From the NCBI GenBank assembly GCA_900549055.1, contig URNB01000025.1:1-22097 (forward strand): a DNA stretch of 22,097 bases. The letters run 5' to 3'. This document shows positions 7,695-15,548 of the stretch, piece after piece (positions within the stretch are counted from its first letter, which is position 1; the number at the start of each line of letters is the position of its first letter). This DNA is from an uncultured Oscillospiraceae bacterium. GTDB taxonomy: Bacteria > Bacillota > Clostridia > Oscillospirales > Acutalibacteraceae. The position numbers were made by a program, and so were the translations under genes. The notes beneath the pieces are model-generated. The model was given only the letters and a program-made list of their open reading frames with translations. It searched no databases and was not told the DNA's origin.

Positions 7695-8291
7695 ATGAAA
7701 AAGAACGCACAAACAGTAACGGCAGTCATAGTTATATCCGCAATTCTTCTGCTGACGGTTACGGCAGAAACGGCAATACTTTTAAGCGGCATATGGACGC
7801 GCGAAAAGTATACCTTGGCTTTTTTGGTATTAGCCGCAGGTATAGCCTTAGTCTATTTACTGTTTAAAGCCTTTGAGGAAAAGGCCTTAAAAAAGGGATA
7901 CGATAAGGCAAGTGAAGAAATTTCTTTGCTTGAAAGACAGGCGGACGAGCTTAACCGCGCGCTTAAAATTTCGGAGCACAACCTGAAAACTCTAAAGGAA
8001 AACGAGCCGGAATACAAGCGCAAAAGCGAGGTGCTCGAAAGCTACCGTAATTCCTTCCCCTGTTTGGTACAGCCGGGATATACGGTATTTAATGTTATCC
8101 GCACAGAAGTCATGCCGGACAAATACAGCCGCTGGCTTATTGTAGGCGAGTTCGGAGACGAATTGTGGAAGACCACAATAATACGGCGGGATATGCAGAC
8201 CTACGGTGAAATGCTGACCCTTATAAGCAAAACCGAAACACCCGACGGCATAACGAAATTAAACGAGCAGAATGCTTTACCTTGGGAATAA
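7695..8291 (+). CDS. Membrane-anchored coiled-coil protein of unknown function
   Basis: 198 aa. Two hydrophobic helices (about 9-31 and 39-59) form an N-terminal hairpin in the membrane. A charged coiled coil (about 60-118) follows, then a soluble C-terminal domain with alternating strands (VFNVIRTEV, SRWLIVGEF, WKTTIIRRD). An AAGGAGACAGAG site precedes the ATG. The same AAAGGAGACAGA leader occurs before the gene at 4286, suggesting common ancestry of leaders or strong selection. A membrane protein sandwiched between an annealase and a Rad50-like ATPase is unusual. It might tether replication or recombination complexes to the membrane (inference). Confidence 0.65.
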   Translation: MKKNAQTVTAVIVISAILLLTVTAETAILLSGIWTREKYTLAFLVLAAGIALVYLLFKAFEEKALKKGYDKASEEISLLERQADELNRALKISEHNLKTLKENEPEYKRKSEVLESYRNSFPCLVQPGYTVFNVIRTEVMPDKYSRWLIVGEFGDELWKTTIIRRDMQTYGEMLTLISKTETPDGITKLNEQNALPWE

Positions 8292-8303
8292 GGAGTGGAG
8301 CTT

Positions 8304-10109
8304 ATGGAACAGATAACCGAAATAAGCATTAAAGAAATCTTTCTTTCGGGCTTTCGCAACCAAAAAGAACCTGTAAGCTTTGCGCTCGGTGACGTTAACT
8401 GCGTCACCGGGCACAACGGCACCGGAAAGACCACCCTTGCCCACGCGGTAGCATTCGCGTTTTACGGCGTTACATATTTCGGAGAGCAAAAAGCGGATAG
8501 GCTTATTAACTCCGAAAGCGCAGGATGTGAGGTAAAGATAGACTTTACCGACCAAAACGGCGTACTGCACAGCCTTATACGGCGAAGATTCGGCTCTAAA
8601 ACCGAGCTTATATTCGACAGCTTTTCTGTAAGGCAGGAGGAAATAAACCGCTTTATCTGCGATAAGGACACCTTTCTCTGCATATTAAATCCGTTTTACC
8701 TTACAAGCTTCAGCGAAGTAAGGGGGCGCGAGCTGCTTTTCCGCAATCTTAAAACGGTAGGCAGCGAGCAGATATTATCCGCAATGTCCGACGGCTTTAA
8801 AAAACCTCTTGAGGGGCTTAATATAACCGAGCCTGCCGAAATGCTTACCGATTACAGAGCGGGTATTCGGCGGTGTGACGAACAGCTGCGGATATTAGAG
8901 ACTAAAAGGGCAACCTTGCGCGAAACGGTACAGGCGAACAACGCCGAGTGCGACAGGCTGAACGAGCAGGCGGAGGCTACAGCCGCCACGGTGCATATGC
9001 TGAAAGAAAAGCAGTTTGAGGGTTTAAACCTTGAGGATTTCAGAAAACGGCGGGATATACTTTCCGAAAAGCTGATATCAGCCGTAAACAGCCCGACCGC
9101 CGCTAAAGCGGCGGCGCTGGAGGAAAGGCTGAAAGCGGCAAGAGAGCGGGAATATGTTTCAAAGTTCTCGGGAGATATTGCAAAGCTTGAAACTGAACTC
9201 ACAAGCCTTAAAGGCAGGTACTCCGCGCTTAAACAAAAGCTTGAGGGACTTAAACCCGGCTCTAAATGCCCCACCTGTTCGGTTACCCTTACCGATGAAC
9301 TGTTTGCAAGTGCAAAAGCGGATATTTCGTCCGAGATAGACCGTATCTTAAAAAATGCAAACGGACTGGCGGAAACCAAAAAGGAAATGCTTGAAACCGA
9401 GCAAAAGGCAAAGCAGACCTTTGACCGGTTTAAAAAGGACGATACCGAAAAGCTGTCCGCAGAGTTAGACGATCTGCGCCGCACCGGGGACGATTCGCCG
9501 GAGATTATGCAGCGGGAAATTGAGGAGATAGATATGCTCCTCTCCCGCGGGCTTTTATCTGACGAGGAGTTTTCGGAGCTTGAAAGTGAGGAAAGAAATC
9601 TTGCAGAACTTGAAGCGCAGATCAAAAAGCTGCGGGAATATTCGGTAGACGCGCAAATTACAGCTTTGAACGAGCAGGCAGCCTCCTTTGAAAACAATAA
9701 GCGAAAGTATACCGAAATATTGGCTTCGCTTGAAGAATATGTTTCAAAGCGGACCGAGCTGTTGGCAGAGGAGCTTAAAATGCCGAATGTAAGCATAACA
9801 TTATTTGAACCCGTTAAAACAACGGGTGAGCTTAAAAGCGTATTCCGCTTTGCTTACAAGGGCAGGAATTACGCGGCGCTGTCTTTATCCGAACGCACGG
9901 CGGCAGGGCTTGAAATATGCGCGCTGATGCGCAAGCTTACCGGGCTTAATTTCCCCGTGTTTATTGACAACACCGAAAGCGTTGCTCATTTCGATATGTC
10001 CTCCCTTTCCTGCCAGACGGTATTTTTAAGAATGGTTAAAAATGCGCCGCTGTCGGTTCGCTCAATGAGCAGAACCCCCGTAGCGGAAGAACTGCCGCAA
10101 GCGTCATAA
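8304..10109 (+). CDS. Rad50/SbcC-like AAA ATPase with zinc hook
   Basis: About 601 aa from the ATG at 8304 (AGGAG at 8291-8295). A GTG at 8295 would add three residues but overlaps that ribosome binding site. The P-loop GHNGTGKTT lies near residue 36-44. A coiled coil runs about 190-480 and is broken by CPTC (near residue 322-325), the Rad50-type zinc hook. An ABC-like signature (LSLSERTAAG) and a Walker B/D-loop-like VFIDNTES lie in the last 60 residues. The protein is short for SbcC/Rad50, and no Mre11/SbcD-type nuclease sits next to it. The likely role is DNA-end handling with the Rad52-like protein. It lies 3 bases after the membrane protein and directly abuts the primase gene. Confidence 0.85.
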   Translation: MEQITEISIKEIFLSGFRNQKEPVSFALGDVNCVTGHNGTGKTTLAHAVAFAFYGVTYFGEQKADRLINSESAGCEVKIDFTDQNGVLHSLIRRRFGSKTELIFDSFSVRQEEINRFICDKDTFLCILNPFYLTSFSEVRGRELLFRNLKTVGSEQILSAMSDGFKKPLEGLNITEPAEMLTDYRAGIRRCDEQLRILETKRATLRETVQANNAECDRLNEQAEATAATVHMLKEKQFEGLNLEDFRKRRDILSEKLISAVNSPTAAKAAALEERLKAAREREYVSKFSGDIAKLETELTSLKGRYSALKQKLEGLKPGSKCPTCSVTLTDELFASAKADISSEIDRILKNANGLAETKKEMLETEQKAKQTFDRFKKDDTEKLSAELDDLRRTGDDSPEIMQREIEEIDMLLSRGLLSDEEFSELESEERNLAELEAQIKKLREYSVDAQITALNEQAASFENNKRKYTEILASLEEYVSKRTELLAEELKMPNVSITLFEPVKTTGELKSVFRFAYKGRNYAALSLSERTAAGLEICALMRKLTGLNFPVFIDNTESVAHFDMSSLSCQTVFLRMVKNAPLSVRSMSRTPVAEELPQAS

Positions 10110-11190
10110 ATGGGCGCGTATATTAACTTTGACCTTGTAGACACGGCGGAGCTTTGCGGAATAAATATTAAGCGCAGCACACTTACGAATGACGAGGTTG
10201 AGGCGCGCTGCCCCTACTGCTGCGACCACCGTTACCGTATGTATTTGAACAGGCTCACAAATATGTTTTACTGTCATAACTGCGGTACCGGCGGCAATGC
10301 GGTCACATTATATTCTTCTTTTAATCCGAAAGGCGTGTGCCTTAAAAATTATGAGAGCTATAATGCGCTGCTTAACGAGCCGTCTGTCAGGCGGCACGAT
10401 GTCCCGGTGGAACCCGAAAAGAGCAAAATCCAAATACGGGAAATTAGCGAGCGAAGCGAAATATATACCGGGCTTTTAAAGCTGTTACGCCTTGAAAAAG
10501 AGCACTTTACAAATCTTTTAAACAGAGGGCTTGACAGCGAAAGAATCGCCCGGAATATGTACCGCAGCTTTCCCACCGACAACGCGGAACGGCAATGGAT
10601 ATGCGACAGTCTCGCAGCACGTTATGACCTGCACGGTATGCCGGGGTTTTACAGAACCGACGGCTTATGGCATATAGCGGCGTTTAAGAGCGGTATTTTA
10701 ATTCCGATACGGGATAAGCAAAATCTTATACAGGGCTTACAGATCCGTTTCGATAATCCGCCCGTTAAGCGAGTTACTACGCCGGAGGGAATAACGATTG
10801 AAAAGACCGGCACAAGGTTTATGTGGTTGTCTTCTGCCAAGCAGAAAAAATTTGAGGGAACCTCTGTTCCCTCATATATCCACATAACCGGCAACCGGGA
10901 CAGCGACACCGTATATCTTACCGAAGGCGGCTTAAAATCAGACGTTGCAAGCTGTTTATCCGGAGACAAGCTGTTTATTGGGCTGACAGGGGTACAGAAC
11001 ACGGGATTTTTAAAGGAGGTTATATCCTCTTTGTCGCCCAAGAAAATAGTTGAGGCTGTGGATATGGACGTGCGCTCCAACCCGCAGGTGCAAAAAGCGC
11101 AGGTTAAAATTCAGGCAATATGCGCACCGCTGTGCGAGACCTACAAGCGCCTTTTCTGGCCTATCGATCAGAAGGGCGTGGACGATTATC
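10110..11190 (+). CDS. Primase-like protein, exon 1 (CHC2 zinc finger + TOPRIM), interrupted by a group II intron
   Basis: Residues 1-360 of a DnaG-like/DUF3854-like protein. A zinc finger uses C34, C37, C55 and C58 (CPYC and CHNC). A TOPRIM domain shows YLTEGG with E272 and a VDMD motif at 317-320. Exon 1 ends after WPIDQKGVDDY plus one base of codon 361. At 11191 the sequence GTGCGAC begins, the canonical 5' end of a bacterial group II intron. Unspliced RNA would give 381 aa with an unrelated tail ending at 11255. Spliced RNA joins to 13969 (or 13966) in frame. The ATG directly follows the stop of the ATPase gene and lacks a clear ribosome binding site, so coupling is likely. Expected to prime DNA replication of the element. 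Confidence 0.8.
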
Positions 11191-11904
11191 GTGCGACTTG
11201 TTCTACAACAATTTTAATAGTGCGATTTGCGCTATTAAACAAAATGTGGCAATAACATATTTTTGTTATTGAACTGATAATTTGAAAGGTGGAATGACGG
11301 GGTAACGCCCTGAAACGCCTTCCCTGATACTCCGATTAGCATATATAAACGAAAGTTACTATGTTAAAAGCTCGGTGAAGTCGGTTGAAAGAAACCGTAA
11401 AAAGAAATATATTTTCTTTACGAAAGCTATCTCAGAAAGATGGTGTTTCCGACAGACCGGGGGTCTATAAAATATCTATGGTGAGAATGTTAATATATAA
11501 CTGACGAACTTGCGAATGTACGGGTCTAAACGTCCAACATATAGAAATGTATGTACCATTATAGATGGTGTCAGTGTGGATTAGTAAAAATGTTAGTTAT
11601 GAAAGTCCATAATATGTTACAGGCATATTCAAGCTGACAGGCTCAAAGCAAGCGCCTAAGGATATATGTAAAGATAGAATTATCGGAACAAGAAAAGGTA
11701 TTGGTGTTCTATCTAAGAACATTGCAAACGAAGAAAATAAGTTGCTTAACCAATGCTGAAAAGTAGTGGTCGAACTGTTGATAACTCAGTAATTTGAGTA
11801 GTAGGAATGGCCACAAGTCGGTACATTGATAATTAAAAAAGTTATAAATCATTACAGGATTACGAGTAAGACAAAAAGGGTCACTCACCCAAGAAAGGAG
11901 AGTG
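11191..11904 (+). ncRNA. Group II intron 5' ribozyme portion (domains I-III and start of IV)
   Basis: This is a 714-base stretch without a convincing gene between the intron 5' end and the maturase start. It begins GTGCGAC and has many short pairing segments, as expected for domain I. GATAAT occurs at 11276-11281 and again near 11828. It is complementary to the last exon bases ATTATC (11185-11190), so each is a candidate EBS1, but their location in the folded RNA was not established. Confidence 0.8.
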
Positions 11905-13833
11905 ATGCCTGTGCCAAAAGAAAAACACAGCAAAATCCTATGTGTTGACGATTTGCGTCACGCCGAATACTATCAAATGCAAAAAAGTTTTGATGAACTG
12001 TATAGCAAAAGCAAAAACAACGAAATATTTACCGACCTAATGGAGTTAATATTAGCGAGGGAAAATATATTATTGGCATACAGAAACATTAAGACTAATC
12101 AAGGAAGTAAAACGGCAGGTACAGACGGTTTAACTATAAATGATATTGGAAAGTTATCACCTGAAGATGTTGTTTATAAAGTCAATTATATTTTGTGCGG
12201 TTCACCGCACGGATATAGACCAAAACCCGTAAGGCGCAAAGATATTCCAAAGCCTAACGGTTCATTAAGACCGCTTGGTATTCCCTGTATATGGGACAGA
12301 TTAGTACAACAATGTATTAAGCAGGTTATGGAGCCTATATGTGAAGCAAAATTCAGCGATAACAGTTATGGCTTCCGACCTATGCGCAGCGTTGAAAACG
12401 CTATATCAAAAGTGCAAAATCTTATGCATTGGTCTAATCTTCATTATGTGGTTGAATTTGATATTAAAGGTTTTTTTGATAATGTCAATCATTCTAAACT
12501 TATTCGTCAAATTTGGGCAATGGGTATCAGAGATACCCGATTGATTTATATTATACGCCAAATACTTAAAGCCCCTATTCGTATGTCTGACGGAAGTACA
12601 ATAACACCAATCAAAGGTACTCCGCAAGGCGGAATAATTTCTCCGTTACTTGCAAATATAGTTTTAAATGAACTTGACCATTGGATTGAAAGCCAATGGC
12701 AAGAAAACCCCATAGCATTAAAACATATTCGTGACAGAGGAACAAAGGGAATGGATAAGAGCAATGGATATACTATAATGAAAAAGACAAATTTGAAAGA
12801 AATGTTTGAGGTTAGATATGCTGATGATTTTCGGGTTTTCTGCCGTACTAAATCAACCGCGGAAAAGGTGAAAATTGCAATTACGCAATGGTTATCTGAA
12901 CGGTTAAGGTTAGAAATATCTCAAGAGAAAACCCGTGTTGTAAATCTAAAGCGACATTATTCGGAATTTCTCGGCTTCAAAATCAAAGTCAAACCAAAGG
13001 GAAAGGAATATGGTCGAAACAGATATGTAGTGAGTTCTTATATGTGTGACAAGGCTCTTAAAAATGCTAAACAAAAGTTGGTTAAGCAGGCCAAGCAGAT
13101 TGCCAAACCTGTAGGAAACAGACGAGAGGATATTGAAATCAGTACATACAACAGTATGGTGTTAGGTATTCAAAATTACTATCGCATTGCAATGGGAATA
13201 AACCACGATTGCAGAGTTCTGCATAGAGCAGTTATGACTGTTTTCACAAACAGGCTTCTTGGCGGTAATAGGCTCACGAAAGACAGAAACAAAGGAAGAA
13301 AACTTACTAAAACAGAATTAGAAAGATTTGGTAAATCTTCTATGCTGCGTTTTAGTAAGAGTTGCGGATTACCCATATATCCGATAGGATATGTCCAGCA
13401 TAAAAACCCTATGGGTAAAAAGCGAACCGATAATCCATATACGCCTGAGGGCAGGAGTGGAAAACATAATAAGTTGCAGATAAATACACATTTAATGCAG
13501 GATATTATGTTACAGCCACAATATGGCAAAAGTGTTGAATATGCAGACAATCGAATTTCTTTGTTCTCTGCCCAATGGGGCAAATGTGCAGTCACAGGTA
13601 AATCTTTTGAAATACTTGAAGATATACATTGTCACCATAAAAAGCCCAAATGCGACGGCGGTACTGATAAATATGCAAATTTGGTTTTAATACTTAAACC
13701 TGTGCATAGGCTTATTCACGCCACCACCGAAGAAACTATTCAAAAATACTTAACCTTACTTAATCTCAATAATACACAAATTCAAAAAGTGAATAAGCTA
13801 CGAGAATTAGCAGGAAATGAGCCGATAAAATAA
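11905..13833 (+). CDS. ltrA: Group II intron-encoded protein: reverse transcriptase, maturase, HNH endonuclease
   Basis: About 642 aa from the ATG at 11905 (a GTG at 11902 would add one residue; AGAAAGGAG at 11891-11899). RT blocks include KPNGSLRPLGIP (117-128), FDIKGFFD (186-193), GTPQGGIISPLL (239-250) and the catalytic YADD (306-309). Residues about 350-500 cover the maturase X region and DNA-binding region. The C-terminal HNH domain has C562, HCHHKK (576-581), DGGTDKYANLV and H602/H606. The protein assists splicing and mobilises the intron by target-primed reverse transcription. All motifs look intact. The gene lies in domain IV of the intron. The symbol is by analogy with LtrA-type proteins. 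Confidence 0.92.
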   Translation: MPVPKEKHSKILCVDDLRHAEYYQMQKSFDELYSKSKNNEIFTDLMELILARENILLAYRNIKTNQGSKTAGTDGLTINDIGKLSPEDVVYKVNYILCGSPHGYRPKPVRRKDIPKPNGSLRPLGIPCIWDRLVQQCIKQVMEPICEAKFSDNSYGFRPMRSVENAISKVQNLMHWSNLHYVVEFDIKGFFDNVNHSKLIRQIWAMGIRDTRLIYIIRQILKAPIRMSDGSTITPIKGTPQGGIISPLLANIVLNELDHWIESQWQENPIALKHIRDRGTKGMDKSNGYTIMKKTNLKEMFEVRYADDFRVFCRTKSTAEKVKIAITQWLSERLRLEISQEKTRVVNLKRHYSEFLGFKIKVKPKGKEYGRNRYVVSSYMCDKALKNAKQKLVKQAKQIAKPVGNRREDIEISTYNSMVLGIQNYYRIAMGINHDCRVLHRAVMTVFTNRLLGGNRLTKDRNKGRKLTKTELERFGKSSMLRFSKSCGLPIYPIGYVQHKNPMGKKRTDNPYTPEGRSGKHNKLQINTHLMQDIMLQPQYGKSVEYADNRISLFSAQWGKCAVTGKSFEILEDIHCHHKKPKCDGGTDKYANLVLILKPVHRLIHATTEETIQKYLTLLNLNNTQIQKVNKLRELAGNEPIK

Positions 13834-13885
13834 TTCAGTTTTTCTAATGGGATTTATTAAACTTTTTATGAAATGTATCGATGGA

Positions 13886-13919
13886 ACGCCGTGTGCGGTG
13901 AAAGTCGCACGCACGGTGT
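13886..13919 (+). ncRNA. Group II intron domain V (catalytic core)
   Basis: ACGCCGTG at 13886-13893 pairs with CACGGTGT at 13912-13919. The upper stem TGCG/CGCA is capped by a GTGAAAGT loop. A two-base CG bulge separates the stems. This is the diagnostic 34-nt domain V. It uses CGC where many introns have AGC as the catalytic triad. Confidence 0.9.
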
Positions 13920-13968
13920 GGAGTGGGGGAAAAGTCTGAGATAATATCAGGGACTTACCTATCACTAT

Positions 13969-14042
13969 TACTTTTCAGAAAGCTTAAAAAAGAATACGAA
14001 GAAAAAATAAGGGAGGAACAGAACAATGGCTCAAAGCTATAA
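13969..14042 (+). CDS. Primase-like protein, exon 2 (C-terminal 24 residues)
   Basis: After splicing, codon 361 (C+TA) is followed by LFRKLKKEYEEKIREEQ and NNGSKL, ending at the TAA 14040-14042. The tail is a charged helix, reasonable for a primase C-terminus. It overlaps the DpnD/PcfM-like gene start (14026) by 17 bases, and the ribosome binding site of that gene lies in exon 2. If the intron ends at 13965, one extra Leu is added. The short reading frame from the split codon to a tight operon overlap supports a functional spliced product. Confidence 0.7.
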
Positions 14043-14247
14043 CATTCGTATTGAGGAGACTGTAACCGAGACTTTCCCGGTTACAGCCGACAGTCCCGAG
14101 GATGCTGTATCTAAAGCCCGGCGGCTTTATTATGACGGAAAGCTCGTTTTAGAACCCGGCACATTGATAGGTCTGCGGATAAGCTGTACCGATACCGAGC
14201 CTTGTGTACCGGAAGATTTTCGAGGTGAAAGCTATGAGCAATTTTAG
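14026..14247 (+). CDS. DpnD/PcfM-like small protein
   Basis: 73 aa. The pattern YNIRIEETVTETFPVTADSP followed by a helix (EDAVSKARRLY) and an acidic end matches the DpnD/PcfM C-terminal domain as I know it: two strands, a helix and a short strand. DpnD lies in a restriction locus, PcfM in a conjugative plasmid, and the domain has no settled biochemical role. GGGAGG at 14011-14016 is a strong ribosome binding site. The gene overlaps the primase exon 2 and the next gene by a few bases. Confidence 0.75.
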   Translation: MAQSYNIRIEETVTETFPVTADSPEDAVSKARRLYYDGKLVLEPGTLIGLRISCTDTEPCVPEDFRGESYEQF

Positions 14248-14455
14248 AACAAAGCCTAAAATCCGCATTGATTTTAACTCGCCTGACGGCAATATTTATT
14301 TCATTCTTGCCGCTGCGGTTAATGCAATTAAAGCATATAACCTTTTTGACGCAAAAGAACAGATTGCCGCTTTGAAAGCCGAGTTCAATAATGCACGGAG
14401 CTATGATGACGCTCTTGATATTATCCGCAAATATGTGGATATTGCCGAGTGTTAA
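14234..14455 (+). CDS. Small hypothetical protein, 73 aa
   Basis: The start chosen is the ATG at 14234, with GAGGTGA at 14222-14228. An upstream in-frame GTG at 14204 lacks a ribosome binding site. The protein begins with a basic MSNFRTKPKIRIDF strand and a DGNIYFIL segment, then has two amphipathic helices (AAAVNAIKAYNLFDAKEQIA and a SYDDALDIIRKYVDIAE helix). I recognise the general type from clostridial phages and mobile elements but know no function. It overlaps the previous gene by 14 bases. Confidence 0.65.
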   Translation: MSNFRTKPKIRIDFNSPDGNIYFILAAAVNAIKAYNLFDAKEQIAALKAEFNNARSYDDALDIIRKYVDIAEC

Positions 14456-14482
14456 TTATATCTGATACTGGAGGAAACAAAT

Positions 14483-15310
14483 ATGCCGGAAATGCAGTCA
14501 TATATGGGAGTAAACGAAGGAAACGACGGAATAATAGGCAAGCTGCTCTATTATTCCACCGCAAACATTTTAATACCGAAGGACAAATTTATTGAGCTTG
14601 GCAAGGCCTTTAATTTACCGAAGGTAAAGCCCGCGCGCGAATCGGCGGCAAGCGCGTACAGATACGCTACCACGGCGCTTAAGGACCGTGTGGTTAATAA
14701 AGACGCGGGCGGTACGCATATCTACCGCATTTACTGCCGGGATAACAAGCAGGACACCTCATCGGTTATCTGCCGCGAGCTTGTAAAGGAAACGCTTGAC
14801 TCTACAACCAACAATTACAAAAAGCTTGCGAACATAGCGTTTAGGCGTGAAACCGAGGAAATGTTCTACGATAATACCGAATATGACCCGGAGATTGACG
14901 CGGCGCAATACTGCGAGCAGGCGCTCACTCTTTTCGATCGGTTTAAAAGCTGCTACAATTCCGAGCATGTTGATTCGGTGGTGCAGCTTTTACTCGAAAA
15001 AATGCAGGCGGTCAAGATAAATTTTCACGGCAACCTGTATTTTATACCCAACCCGCATTTGCCGCTCTTAAACATATTTGAGGATTACATTGAGGCGCTT
15101 TCAAAATGCAATTTAAACGCAGGTAATGTTTCTTCAAACAGTATGTTCGTGGCGAACGATGAAAAACAGCGCGAGAAAATGACGGCTGAATTTTATATGA
15201 ATTACAAAAGAGATATTGAAACCTACGAGGAGCGAATCCAGCACTTCATTGACAACGGCTGCTCATCTGCTGCGGTTATTAACCGCTGGCTTAAAAAATT
15301 GAGGCGTTAA
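14483..15310 (+). CDS. Hypothetical protein, 275 aa, with likely -1 frame continuation
   Basis: Strong GGAGG site (about 14470-14474). The mixed alpha/beta protein has a beta segment HIYRIYC (about 82-88), a basic middle, and VKINFHGNLYFIP (residues about 181-193). The C-terminal helix is cut short as KKLRR at 15310. It loosely resembles the DUF6744 type of element protein, a low-certainty memory. In the -1 frame from 15298 the helix continues naturally for 51 residues. The full product would be about 323 aa, so the 275-aa form is probably either a programmed short form or the result of a one-base change in the A6 run at 15293-15298. Confidence 0.65.
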   Translation: MPEMQSYMGVNEGNDGIIGKLLYYSTANILIPKDKFIELGKAFNLPKVKPARESAASAYRYATTALKDRVVNKDAGGTHIYRIYCRDNKQDTSSVICRELVKETLDSTTNNYKKLANIAFRRETEEMFYDNTEYDPEIDAAQYCEQALTLFDRFKSCYNSEHVDSVVQLLLEKMQAVKINFHGNLYFIPNPHLPLLNIFEDYIEALSKCNLNAGNVSSNSMFVANDEKQREKMTAEFYMNYKRDIETYEERIQHFIDNGCSSAAVINRWLKKLRR

Positions 15311-15453
15311 AGACTAAAAAGGCAACCTACGAACAGGTGCTCAAACGCCGGCTTGACGACCTTGACAAAGACTTTTCGCTGCTGCAAATGCAGTCGCAGG
15401 AATTGTCGCTCAAAGCCGTTAAGAACCAAATGGAAATGCCGTTAGCGGCGTAA
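15290..15453 (+). other. Frameshift site and -1 frame extension of the preceding gene
   Basis: The zero frame reads CTT AAA AAA TTG AGG CGT TAA. Slipping back one base after the second AAA gives IEALKTKKATYEQVLKRRLD and further coiled-coil sequence ending MEMPLAA at the TAA 15451-15453. The codon usage and helix periodicity of the extension look genuinely coding. GGCGTT (15303-15308) can pair with AACGCC (15344-15349), a possible stimulatory stem four bases after the A run. A sequencing or assembly error in the homopolymer is an equal possibility. Confidence 0.6.
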
Positions 15454-15458
15454 AAAAG

Positions 15459-15496
15459 CACCGTCTGTCCCAATAGGGATAGGCGGTGTTTCTTTG
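15459..15496. terminator. Strong bidirectional terminator between the two convergent arms
   Basis: CACCGTCTGTCCC (15459-15471) pairs over 13 bases (two G-U pairs) with GGGATAGGCGGTG (15476-15488) around an AATA loop. A TTTCTTT tail follows on the plus strand. On the minus strand the hairpin is followed by TTTTTTA (complement of 15451-15457). It ends both the left operon and the minus-strand lysis operon. Confidence 0.88.
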
Positions 15497-15548
15497 TCAG
15501 TGTAAGCACCGGGGACTTATTACCCGCCTCAAAGCAGCTGTAATTATT

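Larger units (their letters stand above)
11191..13968 (+). mobile_element. Group II intron with RT/maturase/HNH protein, inserted in the primase gene
   Basis: The 5' end GTGCGAC follows exon base 11190. The element contains about 700 bases of structured RNA, a full intron-encoded protein, a textbook domain V and a domain VI-like stretch ending near CTATCAC (13965) or CTATCACTAT (13968). Both ends restore the host frame, because the split codon begins with C11190 and continues TA, giving Leu either way. The branch A may be 13957. The end at 13965 puts it 8 bases from the junction and 13968 puts it 11, so the exact 3' boundary is uncertain. The intron is in sense orientation, as splicing requires. 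It is visibly AT-richer than its host genes, supporting recent arrival. Confidence 0.9.

Noticed and set aside
8852..9796. Long Ser-rich minus-strand open frame inside the Rad50-like gene
   Set aside because: Its composition is the antisense of a Glu/Lys/Leu coiled coil; it is a shadow of the real gene.
14026..14247. DpnD/PcfM-like protein as the missing ubiquitin-like modifier
   Set aside because: Similar size, but the sequence fits the DpnD/PcfM pattern and has no Gly-terminated tail.
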